From NCBI RefSeq assembly GCF_004912135.1, contig NZ_STGU01000005.1:62001-126000 (forward strand): a DNA stretch of 64,000 nucleotides. Direction: 5' to 3'. Made by a program: the position numbers and the translations under genes. Positions 8,208 to 17,079 of the stretch are shown here, piece by piece. This stretch comes from Rhizobium rosettiformans W3. Its GTDB lineage: Bacteria; Pseudomonadota; Alphaproteobacteria; Rhizobiales; Rhizobiaceae. Every line of letters begins with the position of its first letter. Position 1 is the first letter of the stretch. The notes under the pieces were generated by a model. That model was not told the origin of the DNA and ran no database searches. It saw only the letters and a program-made list of their open reading frames with translations.

Positions 8208-8558
8208 GTGGATGGTTTCCGGACGGCAGAGATGTTGTGCGGAGAGCAAAAGGGAATGCGAAGGCGTGGACCCCAACCGGGCGCGCGGAACGCAGCCGAC
8301 CCCGCGACTGTATTGCAGCGAGGGTTCTCCATCCGCTCGGCCGTTTCAGGTGGTGACGGGTCGCAGGGTGCGACCGGCCTCTTACAAATGGCAGGACGGA
8401 AAAGCCACTGGGGTGGCAACACGATCAGCCGGGGCTGGACGCCTCTTTCTCTACGAATCGTCCGCTCTTTCGTGTTGCCGTCAACTCTGGGAAGGCGAGG
8501 AGAACCCGACGGTCCTTTCAAGGATCACGACCTGCGAGCCAGGAGACCTGCCATCCAC
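8208..8558 (+). promoter_or_regulatory. Cobalamin (adenosylcobalamin) riboswitch upstream of cobP
   Basis: Conserved blocks appear in order: AAAAGGGAATGCG near 8249, GCAGCCGACCCCGCGACTGT near 8292, AAGCCACTGGGG near 8402, GGGAAGGCGAGG near 8489, and the B12 box AGCCAGGAGACCTGCC ending at 8552. The ends pair: GTGGATGG (8208-8215) with CCATCCAC (8551-8558). A peripheral arm has a perfect 10-bp stem, GGCAACACGA (8415-8424) with TCGTGTTGCC (8470-8479). At about 350 nt it is longer than the usual 200, because of large peripheral loops. The 196 nt from 8559 to the cobP start hold several short hairpins that could be the expression platform (for example GATCCG/CGGATC), without a T-run. Adenosylcobalamin is expected to repress the operon. 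Confidence 0.93.
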
Positions 8559-8754
8559 GGGCATGGTGCCCACACTGGGGAGGTTTCCCCGTTGCCAGCA
8601 CGGAGGTTGTCGTGGCGACGTCTTGCATCCGCGGGTCCTTGTCGACCCGACGGTGCCGATCCGTCTTCGCGGATCGTGCATCCAAATGTTGTTCGCGCGT
8701 GTTTGAAACAGGCGCTGCAGGTCACCTGCGTGCGGTCTGGGGTTATGGCGCGCC

Positions 8755-9285
8755 ATGACCGCTTCCCATTCCCGATCCATCCTGGTTCTCGGTGGTGCTC
8801 GCTCGGGCAAGTCGCGCTTTGCCGAGGGATTGGCGCGCGACACTGGCCTCGACAGGTTTTACCTGGCGACGGGCCGCGCTTGGGACGACGAGATGCGGGT
8901 CCGCATCGAAACCCACAAGGCCGACCGAGCCAATGACGGCTGGACGACCCATGAGGAGCCGCTCGATCTCGCCGGCGCGCTGAAGGCGCTGGACCAGCCC
9001 GGCCGCGTCATCCTCGTCGACTGCCTGACGCTTTGGGTCACCAATCTGATGATGGAAGAGGGCCGTGCCGTCGACGCCGACGGCGCCGCACTCGCCGCTA
9101 GTCTGGGGGAACTCCAGGCCACCGTCATCTTCGTTTCCAATGAGGTCGGCCTCGGCATCGTGCCCGAGAACAAGATGGCCCGCGCCTTCCGCGACCATGC
9201 CGGCCGTCTCCACCAAGCCATCGCCGCCGAAGCGGCAGTCGTCTATTTCGTTGCGGCCGGATTGCCGCTGAAAATGAAGGGTTGA
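8755..9285 (+). CDS. cobP: Adenosylcobinamide kinase / adenosylcobinamide-phosphate guanylyltransferase
   Basis: A 176-residue bifunctional enzyme (CobP in the aerobic nomenclature, CobU in enterics). It phosphorylates adenosylcobinamide and then transfers GMP to give adenosylcobinamide-GDP, activating it for nucleotide-loop assembly. The P-loop is [14 protein letters not shown] at about residues 9-22; [21 protein letters not shown] contains the guanylylated His region; [13 protein letters not shown] and [14 protein letters not shown] are the other family motifs. It is the first gene after the cobalamin riboswitch and 3 nt ahead of cobW. Confidence 0.96.
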   Translation: MTASHSRSILVLGGARSGKSRFAEGLARDTGLDRFYLATGRAWDDEMRVRIETHKADRANDGWTTHEEPLDLAGALKALDQPGRVILVDCLTLWVTNLMMEEGRAVDADGAALAASLGELQATVIFVSNEVGLGIVPENKMARAFRDHAGRLHQAIAAEAAVVYFVAAGLPLKMKG

Positions 9286-9288
9286 ACC

Positions 9289-10365
9289 ATGTTGCAGCAA
9301 AAGATCCCCGCCACCGTCATCACCGGCTTCCTCGGTGCGGGCAAGACCACCATCATCCGCAACATGCTAACCAATGCCGGCGGCAAGAAGATCGCGCTGA
9401 TCATCAACGAATTCGGCGATCTCGGCGTCGATGGCGACGTGCTGAAGGGTTGCGGTGCCGAAAACTGCACCGAGGACGACATCATCGAGCTCACCAATGG
9501 CTGCATCTGCTGCACAGTGGCCGACGATTTCGTCCCGACCATGCAGAAGCTGCTCGACCGCGACGTGAAGCCTGACCACATCGTCATCGAAACCTCGGGT
9601 CTCGCCTTGCCGCAGCCGCTGGTCGCCGCCTTCAACTGGCCTGACATCCGCACCCGCGTGACCGTCGATGGTGTGGTCACTGTTGTCGATAGCGCAGCCG
9701 TCGCCGCCGGTCGCTTCGCCGACGACCACGACGCGGTCGCTGCCCAGCGCGCCGAAGACGACAATCTGGACCATGAGAGCCCGATCGAGGAATTGTTCGA
9801 GGATCAGCTGACCTGCGCCGACCTCATCGTCTTGAACAAGACCGACCTGCTTGACGCAGAAGGCATCGCCGCCGTGCGCGCGGAAGTGACCGGCCGCACC
9901 AACCGCAAGCCCTCGATGATCGAAGCTAAGAACGGCGAAGTGCCTTCGCTCGTCCTGCTCGGCATAGGTGCTGGCACCGAAGACGACATCGAAAACCGCA
10001 AGTCGCATCACGAGCTGGAGCACGAGGCGCTGCATGCCTCGGGCGAGGACCACGACCACCATCACGATCACGACGAGTTCGAAAGCTTTGTTTTGAAGCT
10101 CGGCGCGATCAAGGACCCGGCAGACTTCATCGATCGCCTGAAGCCGGTCATCGAAAAGCATGACATCCTGCGCCTGAAGGGTTTCATCGACGTGCCGGGC
10201 AAGCCGATGCGCCTCGTCATCCAGGCCGTCGGCACCCGCATCGACACCTATTTCGACCGTCCCTGGACATCGGGCGAGAAGCGCGAAACGCGGCTTGTCG
10301 TGATCGGCCTGCATGAATGGGATTTCGGCACCGTGATCGAGGACGTCCAGGCGGCGGCTGGCTGA
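9289..10365 (+). CDS. cobW: CobW GTPase, metallochaperone for cobalt insertion
   Basis: A 358-residue G3E-family GTPase. The Walker A motif is GFLGAGKTTIIRNML at about residues 11-25; the metal-binding CxCC motif is NGCICCTV at about 70-77; the guanine-specificity motif is LNKTDLL. A His/Asp stretch (EDHDHHHDHDEFESF) precedes the CobW C-terminal domain, which has HDILRLKGFIDVPGKP. CobW is thought to supply Co(II) to the CobNST chelatase. It is tightly packed between cobP (3 nt) and cobN (3 nt). Confidence 0.96.
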   Translation: MLQQKIPATVITGFLGAGKTTIIRNMLTNAGGKKIALIINEFGDLGVDGDVLKGCGAENCTEDDIIELTNGCICCTVADDFVPTMQKLLDRDVKPDHIVIETSGLALPQPLVAAFNWPDIRTRVTVDGVVTVVDSAAVAAGRFADDHDAVAAQRAEDDNLDHESPIEELFEDQLTCADLIVLNKTDLLDAEGIAAVRAEVTGRTNRKPSMIEAKNGEVPSLVLLGIGAGTEDDIENRKSHHELEHEALHASGEDHDHHHDHDEFESFVLKLGAIKDPADFIDRLKPVIEKHDILRLKGFIDVPGKPMRLVIQAVGTRIDTYFDRPWTSGEKRETRLVVIGLHEWDFGTVIEDVQAAAG

Positions 10366-10368
10366 TCC

Positions 10369-13300
10369 ATGCATCTGCTCCTCGCCCAGAAGGGATCGAT
10401 CAGCGACGGCGACGAAGCGATCGATCTTGGCCAGACGCCGGGGGACGTGCTGTTTCTCTCGGCGGCGGACACGGAGCTTGCGGCAATCGCCGCAGCCGTT
10501 GAGGCGAGGGGCAAGCAAGCGCTGCGCTGGCGGCTGGCCAGCCTGATGACGCTGAAGCACCCGATGTCGGTCGATACCTATATCGAGCGGACAGCGCGTC
10601 ATGCGCGGCTGATCGTGGTCAGGGCGCTGGGCGGGGCGAGCTACTTCCACTATGCGCTGGAGGCACTGCATGCCTCAGCCCGCCGCAGCGGCGCGGCCAT
10701 CGTCGTGCTACCCGGCGACGACAAGCCGGATGATGGGCTTTCTCCATTTCAGGCCTGCGCGGACGACGACCGCCAAGCGCTCTGGACCTATCTGACCGAA
10801 GGCGGCGCCGGGAATGCCGAGGCCTTCGTCGCCTATGCCGAGGCGATGCTGCGCGGGGACGAACGTCCGGACCCGGCGCGTCCATTGCTGAAAGCCGGCA
10901 TCTGGTGGCCGGGCAGGGGCGTGATCGGGGTCGAGGAATGGGAGAAGCTAGCGTTTGCCAGAAGGGCGGATGAGGGGCAAACGATACCACGCGGTCTCTC
11001 CCCCCTTGTGGGGGAGATGGCCGGCAGGCCAGAGGGGGAAAGCCTCTCCCCAACCCCTCCCCACAAGGGGGAGGGGCTTCACGCCATCACCCCCCTCTGC
11101 TTCTACCGCGCCCTCGTCCAGAGCGGCGAAACGGCACCCGTCGAGGCCATGGTCGAGGCCTTGAAGGCTGAGGGACTGATCCCCCTGCCGGTCTTCGTGT
11201 CGAGCCTCAAGGATCAGGTCTCGGTCGACACGCTGCGCGCCATCTTCAACCGCTTCCCGCCCTCGGTGGTCATCAACACGACCGGTTTCGCCGTCTCGAC
11301 ACCGGGGGCGGAAGCGCCGTCGACCGTGCTCGACGAGGCCGGCGCCGTGGTGCTGCAGGCGATCTTCTCCTCTTCGCCGCGCGCGACTTGGGAGAGTTCG
11401 AGCCAGGGCCTCAGCGCCCGCGATCTCGCGATGGGCGTCGCCCTGCCGGAGGTCGATGGCCGGGTTCTGACGCGCGCCGTCTCCTTCAAATCGAAAGCGC
11501 GCTTTGACGAGCGGGTCGAGGCCAATCTGGTCAGCCACGAGCCGGATGCCGGCCGCGTGCGCTTCGTCGCCGAACTCGCCGCCAACTGGGCGAAGCTCCG
11601 CGCAACCGAACCCGCTGACCGCCGCGTGGCGCTTGTCATGGCCAATTACCCGAACCGCGACGGGCGCCTCGGCAACGGAGTCGGACTGGACACACCGACC
11701 GGCACGGTCGAAGTTATGCGCGCGATGCGCGACGCCGGTTATGACCTCGCGGATATGGTTGCCGACGGCGACGCGTTGATGCAGGCGCTGATGGCCGGAC
11801 CGACCAATGCGGCTCATGATGGTCGAATCATCCGCGAGCGGATTTACCTCAGCGATTACAGAACGTTCTTCGCTGATCTTCCCAAAGAGGTTCAGGAGCG
11901 CGTCACCGCGCGCTGGGGTGCTCCGGAGACCGATCCTTTCTATCTCGACGACGCCTTTGCGCTACCGCTGATGCGCTTCGGCAAGCTCATGATCGGCATC
12001 CAGCCAGCCCGTGGCTACAACATCGACCCCAAGGAGACCTATCATTCTCCGGACCTCGTGCCGCCGCATGGCTATCTCGCCTTGTACGCTTTTCTGAGAA
12101 AGGAATTCGGCGCGCAGGCCATCATCCACATGGGCAAACACGGCAACCTTGAATGGCTGCCGGGCAAGGCGCTGGCGCTGTCGGAGACCTGTTTCCCGGA
12201 GGCGGTGTTCGGACCGCTGCCGCATCTCTATCCCTTCATCGTCAACGATCCCGGCGAGGGCACCCAGGCCAAGCGCCGCAGCTCCGCCGTCATCATCGAC
12301 CACCTGACGCCGCCTTTGACCCGGGCCGAAAGCTATGGCCCCCTGAAGGACCTGGAGGCCCTGGTCGACGAATATTACGAAGCCTCCGGCGGCGATCCGC
12401 GCCGGCTGGTGCTGCTGAAGAAGCAGATCATGGAGCTGATCGAAGACATCGGCCTCGATCAGGACGCCGGCATCGTCAAGGGCGAGGCGGAAGATCAGGC
12501 GCTGGAAAAGCTCGACGCCTATCTCTGCGATCTCAAGGAAATGCAGATCCGTGATGGCCTGCACATATTCGGGAAGGCGCCGGAAGGTCGGTTGCTGACG
12601 GATCTTGTCGTCGCGCTGGCGCGTGTGCCGCGCGGCCAGGGCGAGGGTGGAGATGCCAGCCTGCAGCGGGCGATCGCGGGGGATGTCTTGGGCTATGGCC
12701 CCTCATCCGGCCTGCCGGCCACCTTCTCCCCGTTGAACGGGGAGAAGGACGAAGCGGCCGGCGGCGTGCCCCCTTCTCCCCGCGGCCAAGGAGAAGGTGC
12801 CCGAAGGGCGGATGAGGGGCTCCCCTTCGATCCCCTCGACTGCGTTATGTCCGCTCTCTGGGCAGGCGCGAAACCTGCAATTCTTGCCGATCTCACCGAC
12901 GCTCCCTGGCGCACCCATGGCGATGCTGTCGAGCGCATCGAACTCCTCGCTGCCAAGCTCGTCTCCGGGGATGTCCAATGCCCGGAGGATTGGAGGCGAA
13001 CCAAAGCCGTTCTCGCCGAGATCGAAACCCGTCTGAAACCCGCCGTCGTCAAATCCGGTGCTGCCGAAATCGACGGCCTTCTCAAGGGGCTCTCCGGCCA
13101 ATTCGTGCCTCCAGGTCCCTCGGGCGCCCCGACGCGCGGGCGGCCGGACGTGTTGCCGACGGGACGAAACTTCTACTCCGTCGATAGCCGCGCGGTACCA
13201 ACACCGGCGGCTTACGAACTCGGCAAGAAATCCGCCGAGCTGTTGATCCAGCGTTATGTGCAGGATCACGGCGAATGGCCCGTTTCCTTCGGCATCACCG

Positions 13301-14355
13301 CCTGGGGCACGTCGAACATGCGCACCGGCGGCGATGATATCGCGCAGGCCCTGGCGCTGATCGGCGTCAAGCCGCTCTGGGACATGGCCTCGCGCCGGGT
13401 CACCGGCTTCGAGGTGATCCCGATGGCGGTCCTCGGCCGCCCGCGCGTTGACGTGACGCTGCGCATCTCCGGATTCTTCCGCGATGCTTTTCCCGAACAG
13501 ATCGCGCTCTTCGACAAGGCGGTGCGCGCCGTGTCCGCCCTTGAAGAAGATGAGGGGGACAATCCGATTGCGGCCCGTGTGCGGGCCGAAACCGAAAAGC
13601 TGAGAGGCGAAGGACTGGACGAGAAACAGGCCGCCCGCCGCGCGGGCTACCGCGTCTTCGGCTCCAAGCCCGGCGCCTATGGGGCTGGCCTGCAGGCGCT
13701 GATCGACGAAAAAGGCTGGAGCGAGCGCGCCGATCTCGCCGAGAGTTATCTCGTCTGGGGCGGTTATGCCTATGGCGCGGGTGAGGAAGGCAAGGCGGAA
13801 CGTGGTCTGTTCGAGGAGCGACTGCGCTCGGTCCAGGCCGTGGTGCAGAACCAGGACAATCGTGAGCACGACTTGCTCGACAGCGACGACTACTACCAGT
13901 TCGAGGGCGGCATGACGGCGGCGGTCGAACATGTCGCGGGTGCGCGGCCTAAGGTCTATCACAACGATCATTCGCGGCCGGAAAAGCCTGTGATCCGTAG
14001 TCTCGAGGAGGAGATCGGTCGCGTGGTGCGTGCCCGCGTGGTCAACCCGAAATGGATCGAAGGCGTCATGCGCCACGGCTACAAGGGCGCCTTCGAGATC
14101 ACCGCGACCGTGGATTACATGTTCGCCTTCGCCGCGACGACGGGCGCGGTCCGCGATCACCATTTCGAGGCGGTTTATCAGGCCTTCATTCTCGATGAGC
14201 GCGTGCGCGACTTCATGGCCGAGAAGAATGCCTCGGCGCAAAAGGAACTCGCCGAGCGCCTGATCGAGGCCATTGACCGGGGCTTGTGGACGCCGAAGAG
14301 CAATTCGGCCAAGTTCACCCTTGTCGAGATGGCAGAGGGAGGAGAGCATGTCTGA
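10369..14355 (+). CDS. cobN: Cobaltochelatase subunit CobN, with two in-frame repeat insertions
   Basis: A 1328-residue protein, the large subunit of the ATP-dependent aerobic cobaltochelatase (CobNST) that inserts Co(II) into hydrogenobyrinate a,c-diamide. Family segments include CFYRALVQSGETAPVEA, VALVMANYPNRDGRLGNGVG, the HMGKHGNLEWLPGKALALS motif near residue 585, PFIVNDPGEGTQAKRR, and the late WGGYAYG and HDLLDSDDYYQFEGGM. Two stretches look foreign: about residues 198-244 and 777-817 are translated mosaic palindromic repeats (LSPLVGEMAGRPEG and ADEGL-type peptides), and the family is normally about 50-90 residues shorter. Reading frame is kept through both. The stop overlaps the next gene by 8 nt. 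The CobS/CobT partners are not in the window. Confidence 0.96.
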   Translation: MHLLLAQKGSISDGDEAIDLGQTPGDVLFLSAADTELAAIAAAVEARGKQALRWRLASLMTLKHPMSVDTYIERTARHARLIVVRALGGASYFHYALEALHASARRSGAAIVVLPGDDKPDDGLSPFQACADDDRQALWTYLTEGGAGNAEAFVAYAEAMLRGDERPDPARPLLKAGIWWPGRGVIGVEEWEKLAFARRADEGQTIPRGLSPLVGEMAGRPEGESLSPTPPHKGEGLHAITPLCFYRALVQSGETAPVEAMVEALKAEGLIPLPVFVSSLKDQVSVDTLRAIFNRFPPSVVINTTGFAVSTPGAEAPSTVLDEAGAVVLQAIFSSSPRATWESSSQGLSARDLAMGVALPEVDGRVLTRAVSFKSKARFDERVEANLVSHEPDAGRVRFVAELAANWAKLRATEPADRRVALVMANYPNRDGRLGNGVGLDTPTGTVEVMRAMRDAGYDLADMVADGDALMQALMAGPTNAAHDGRIIRERIYLSDYRTFFADLPKEVQERVTARWGAPETDPFYLDDAFALPLMRFGKLMIGIQPARGYNIDPKETYHSPDLVPPHGYLALYAFLRKEFGAQAIIHMGKHGNLEWLPGKALALSETCFPEAVFGPLPHLYPFIVNDPGEGTQAKRRSSAVIIDHLTPPLTRAESYGPLKDLEALVDEYYEASGGDPRRLVLLKKQIMELIEDIGLDQDAGIVKGEAEDQALEKLDAYLCDLKEMQIRDGLHIFGKAPEGRLLTDLVVALARVPRGQGEGGDASLQRAIAGDVLGYGPSSGLPATFSPLNGEKDEAAGGVPPSPRGQGEGARRADEGLPFDPLDCVMSALWAGAKPAILADLTDAPWRTHGDAVERIELLAAKLVSGDVQCPEDWRRTKAVLAEIETRLKPAVVKSGAAEIDGLLKGLSGQFVPPGPSGAPTRGRPDVLPTGRNFYSVDSRAVPTPAAYELGKKSAELLIQRYVQDHGEWPVSFGITAWGTSNMRTGGDDIAQALALIGVKPLWDMASRRVTGFEVIPMAVLGRPRVDVTLRISGFFRDAFPEQIALFDKAVRAVSALEEDEGDNPIAARVRAETEKLRGEGLDEKQAARRAGYRVFGSKPGAYGAGLQALIDEKGWSERADLAESYLVWGGYAYGAGEEGKAERGLFEERLRSVQAVVQNQDNREHDLLDSDDYYQFEGGMTAAVEHVAGARPKVYHNDHSRPEKPVIRSLEEEIGRVVRARVVNPKWIEGVMRHGYKGAFEITATVDYMFAFAATTGAVRDHHFEAVYQAFILDERVRDFMAEKNASAQKELAERLIEAIDRGLWTPKSNSAKFTLVEMAEGGEHV
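10961..11099. repeat. RIME-like mosaic palindromic repeat inside cobN (copy 1, composite)
   Basis: GGGCGGATGAGGGGCAA is followed by CCCCCCTTGTGGGGGAGATGG, then GGCCGGCAGGCCAGAGGGGG, then CCCCTCCCCACAAGGGGG and finally CCCCCCTCTG. The block CCCCCTTGTGGGGGAGATGG...CCAGAGGGGG is the reverse complement of the left end of the copy at 22897, so this is a composite of repeat modules in both orientations. It is translated in frame in cobN. Confidence 0.85.
12698..12820. repeat. RIME-like palindromic repeat inside cobN (copy 2)
   Basis: This 123-bp element (41 codons) is bounded by a perfect 12-bp terminal inverted repeat, GCCCCTCATCCG and CGGATGAGGGGC. Inside are two palindromes: CCTTCTCCCCG with CGGGGAGAAGG, and CCTTCTCCCCGCG with the AAGGAGAAGG arm. 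It is close kin to the intergenic copy at 21481. It is in frame with cobN and adds no stop. Confidence 0.9.
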
Positions 14356-14770
14356 GGTTGAGGTCGGAAAACCGATGGCCTTGAGCGGCCATTGCCTCTG
14401 CGGCGGGGTGCGCTTTCGCACGCCCGGTCCCGTCCGAAGTTCCGGGCACTGCCACTGCGAAAGCTGCCGGCGCGCGGCCTCGTCACCGATCACCACATTC
14501 ATGACCGTGGCACGCGACAGCGCCACGCTGGAGGGCGAAAGCTTGCGCTTCTATGCCTCTTCGCCGGGTGTGCGACGCGGCTTTTGCGGAAATTGCGGAT
14601 CGCCGATGTCCTTCGAGACCGATCGCCGACCTGACGACATCGACTTTTACGTCGCAAGCCTCGATGAAGGACTGTCCATCCCCATTCGCGAGCACTGGCA
14701 TTGGGACGAACGGGTGGACTGGCTGCAGGTTGTTGACGACCTGCCGAAAAGCGAAGGCGGCGTCTCGTGA
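14348..14770 (+). CDS. GFA-family zinc protein (glutathione-dependent formaldehyde-activating enzyme-like)
   Basis: A 140-residue protein of the GFA/CENP-V fold. Zinc-site cysteines appear as GHCLCGGVRF, CHCESCRRA and CGNCGSPMSF. Despite the family name, most members have no proven formaldehyde activity and the substrate is unknown. The start overlaps the 3' end of cobN by 8 nt (ATGTCTGA), with GGAGGAGAGC upstream, so it is translated as part of the cob operon. Its link to cobalamin synthesis is positional only. Confidence 0.88.
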   Translation: MSEVEVGKPMALSGHCLCGGVRFRTPGPVRSSGHCHCESCRRAASSPITTFMTVARDSATLEGESLRFYASSPGVRRGFCGNCGSPMSFETDRRPDDIDFYVASLDEGLSIPIREHWHWDERVDWLQVVDDLPKSEGGVS

Positions 14771-14856
14771 CCGCCGGTCCAGGGAACGATTGCCACATCG
14801 GCGTTTGACTGTGCGGCTGGTTCGCAGCCTGAAACAAGAGCATCTGGGAGTACGAC

Positions 14857-15489
14857 ATGACCGAGGAAACGACGAGCAATCCGGAAGCCGATCTCGCCCG
14901 TCACGCTGAGAAGATGGCCAAGAAGAAGGCTGCCCGCGACAAGATCATGGCGACGAAAACAGGCGAGAAAGGTCTGATCATCGTCCATACCGGCAAGGGC
15001 AAGGGCAAGTCGTCCGCCGCCTTCGGCATGATCTTCCGCCACATCGCCCATGGCAAGAATTGCGCCGTGGTTCAGTTCATAAAGGGCGCGATGTCCACCG
15101 GCGAGCGCGACCTGATCCTCAAGCATTTCTCGGATCTCTGCGAATTTCACACCATGGGCGAGGGCTTTACCTGGGAGACCCAGGACAAGGCCCGCGATAT
15201 CGCCATGGCGAAAGCCGCCTGGGAGAAAGCGAAGGACCTGATCCGCGATCCCTCAAATTCCATGGTGCTGCTCGATGAGGTCAACATCGCGATCCGCTAT
15301 GACTACATCGATCTGGCCGAAGTCCTGGAATTCCTCGCGACCGAGAAGCCCCCGATGACCCATGTCGTGCTGACCGGCCGCAACGCCAAGGACGAACTGA
15401 TCGAGCTTGCTGACCTCGTGACCGAGATGGAGCTGGTGAAGCATCCGTTCCGCTCCGGCATCAAGGCGCAGATCGGGGTGGAGTTCTAG
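14857..15489 (+). CDS. cobO: Cob(I)yrinic acid a,c-diamide adenosyltransferase
   Basis: A 210-residue CobA/CobO-type adenosyltransferase, which attaches the 5'-deoxyadenosyl group to the cobalt of cob(I)yrinic acid a,c-diamide. The P-loop IVHTGKGKGKSSAAFGMIFR lies at about residues 40-59. VQFIKGAMSTGERD, MGEGFTWETQD, VLLDEVNIAIRYDYI and VLTGRNAKDELIELADLVTEM are family motifs. It starts 86 nt after the GFA gene with GGGAG upstream and is the last plus-strand gene of the first cob operon. Confidence 0.96.
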   Translation: MTEETTSNPEADLARHAEKMAKKKAARDKIMATKTGEKGLIIVHTGKGKGKSSAAFGMIFRHIAHGKNCAVVQFIKGAMSTGERDLILKHFSDLCEFHTMGEGFTWETQDKARDIAMAKAAWEKAKDLIRDPSNSMVLLDEVNIAIRYDYIDLAEVLEFLATEKPPMTHVVLTGRNAKDELIELADLVTEMELVKHPFRSGIKAQIGVEF

Positions 15490-15520
15490 ACCGCTTCGGT
15501 CTCGCTCTAGTCCTAGGCTT

Positions 15521-15817
15521 TCAGCGCTTCAGGAAATCCGGAAGCGACCTGTTGTGGATCACCGCCAGGATTTCGATGTCGGCCGAACGTATCGCGTAAA
15601 AGATCATGTGTTCGCCTTGGGGATAGGAATAGCAGTTTTCTCGTAGTTCCGGCCTTTCGCGGCCAAGGCGAGGGTGATCGGCAAGCCACCGGAAACGCTG
15701 CCTCATCTCGCCAAGATACTTGCGGCGTTGCTCATTGCCCCATATCCGTGCGGTGTAGTCATTGATCGCCTTAAGGTCGTCTGCAGCCTTCAGAGTAAGG
15801 CGATAGCGGCCACTCAA
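15521..15817 (-). CDS. parE: ParE-type toxin (RelE/ParE superfamily)
   Basis: A 98-residue basic protein: YRLTLKAADDLKAINDYTARIWG at the N-terminus, the RFRWLADHPRLGRERPEL turn, and the terminal strands YSYPQGEHMIFYAIRSADIEILAVIHNRSLP. This is the pattern of ParE toxins, which usually poison DNA gyrase. Its start overlaps the antitoxin stop by 4 nt. The pair runs opposite to the cob genes around it. Confidence 0.9.
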   Translation of the reverse strand: MSGRYRLTLKAADDLKAINDYTARIWGNEQRRKYLGEMRQRFRWLADHPRLGRERPELRENCYSYPQGEHMIFYAIRSADIEILAVIHNRSLPDFLKR

Positions 15818-16068
15818 CGGTTGCTATCCTCGACTTCCGCTTCGATGAGACGGTCAAGAAAGTCGTCGTCTGTGAATTGTCCATTTTCCGCCTGCTGCCG
15901 CCCCTCGTCGATATGCTGCAGCACGTCTGCAAGCTTGCGATCCTGATCCTGTAGGCCTTTTAAGGCGTCTCGCACGACGTCATCGGCAGACGCATAGCGA
16001 CCGCTTTTGACCTGGTCGTCAATGAAGCGTTCCCAATGGTCTCCGAGATCAAGGGCCGTTTTCGCCAT
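15814..16068 (-). CDS. parD: ParD-type antitoxin (CC2985 family)
   Basis: An 84-residue protein with a ribbon-helix-helix N-terminus (ALDLGDHWERFIDDQVKSGRYASADDVVRDALKGLQDQD) and an acidic C-terminal tail that would wrap the toxin. It precedes and overlaps parE, the usual order, and should autorepress its own promoter, which must lie in the 75 nt before the start. Confidence 0.9.
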   Translation of the reverse strand: MAKTALDLGDHWERFIDDQVKSGRYASADDVVRDALKGLQDQDRKLADVLQHIDEGRQQAENGQFTDDDFLDRLIEAEVEDSNR

Positions 16069-16141
16069 GGCGTTTCGCTCTACCTATTCTGAGAGCCGAT
16101 AACATAGCGCCTAGGAGGGTTGTGCGCAAAGTCGGGGTGTA

Positions 16142-16927
16142 TCACACCCCCATCCACACACGGATCGGGTTGGTCGGGTCGGCAAGCAGGCGAATCGCAA
16201 GCGCCACGCAGGTGATGACCAGCAGCGGCTTGATCAGGCGAGCGCCGTTCTTCATCGCAAGCCGCGATCCGGTTTGGGCGCCGAGGAACTGGCCGATGCC
16301 CATCAGAAAGCCGATCTTCCAGAGCACGACGCCGCCGGCGACGAAGACGAGGAAGGCGCCGACATTCGAGCCGAAGTTCAAGAGCTTGGTATGCGCCGTG
16401 GCCTTCAGCATGCCGAAGCCGCCGAGTGAGACGAAGGCGAGCATGAAGAAGGAGCCGGTGCCGGGGCCGAAGACGCCGTCATAGAAGCCGATCATCGGCA
16501 CGAAGGTGAGGCCGAAGGCAAAGGGTGTCAGGCGCTGGTGGCTGTCGATGTCTGAGAGGTTCGGCTTCAGCGCGAAATATAGCGCGATTGCGACCAGCAG
16601 AAAGGGCATGAAGGCCCGCAGCACGTCGCCGGGGACAAAGCTTGCGACCAAGGCGCCGAGCGCGCCGCCGATTACGGCCATTGCGGCCATCGGCAACTGC
16701 TTCTTCAGGTCGACATGGCCCTTGCGGGCATAGGCGATGGTGGCAGACCCCGCGCCGAACATCGACTGCAGTTTGTTGGTGCCGAGCGTTTCGAGTGGTG
16801 GGATGCCGGCAATCAGCATGGCGGGAATGGTGATCAGCCCGCCGCCACCGGCAATCGAATCGATGAAACCGGCGATGAAGGCGGCAATGAACAGCAGCAG
16901 CAAGGCTTGGAAAGCGAGATCGACCAC
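16142..16927 (-). CDS. TSUP-family membrane permease (TauE/SafE-like)
   Basis: A protein of about 261 residues with eight or so hydrophobic segments and the TSUP signature FIAGFIDSIAGGGGLITIPAML with GTNKLQSMFG near the N-terminus. A second half-repeat appears around GFYDGVFGPGTGSFFML. TSUP proteins export or import sulfonates, sulfite or other small anions. The start is uncertain: I placed it at a GTG at 16925-16927 (MVDLAFQ), because upstream residues are Cys/Pro/His-rich and do not look like family sequence, but no strong ribosome-binding site is visible. Confidence 0.85.
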   Translation of the reverse strand: MVDLAFQALLLLFIAAFIAGFIDSIAGGGGLITIPAMLIAGIPPLETLGTNKLQSMFGAGSATIAYARKGHVDLKKQLPMAAMAVIGGALGALVASFVPGDVLRAFMPFLLVAIALYFALKPNLSDIDSHQRLTPFAFGLTFVPMIGFYDGVFGPGTGSFFMLAFVSLGGFGMLKATAHTKLLNFGSNVGAFLVFVAGGVVLWKIGFLMGIGQFLGAQTGSRLAMKNGARLIKPLLVITCVALAIRLLADPTNPIRVWMGV

Positions 16928-17079
16928 GGCGAGACTCAAGGGTTTGGGAGGCGGGCAGGGAAGGTGTCGTCCTTGTGAACCAAAGCCCGAGCGCGCGCAA
17001 CCGTGCTGCATGTCGGTCGGGTCGCAGAGGGGACATTCTGTGGACTGGCGTTTCCGTCACACAAAGCGCCGCAAACCGG

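Noticed and set aside
8206-8936. Long plus-strand frames across the cobalamin leader
   Set aside because: They run through the riboswitch aptamer and out of frame into cobP; composition is Arg/Gly-rich and no domain appears.
12703-14526. 607-codon open frame on the minus strand opposite cobN
   Set aside because: It mirrors cobN, whose codon usage with G or C in third position leaves the antisense frame open. No ribosome-binding site or domain is seen.
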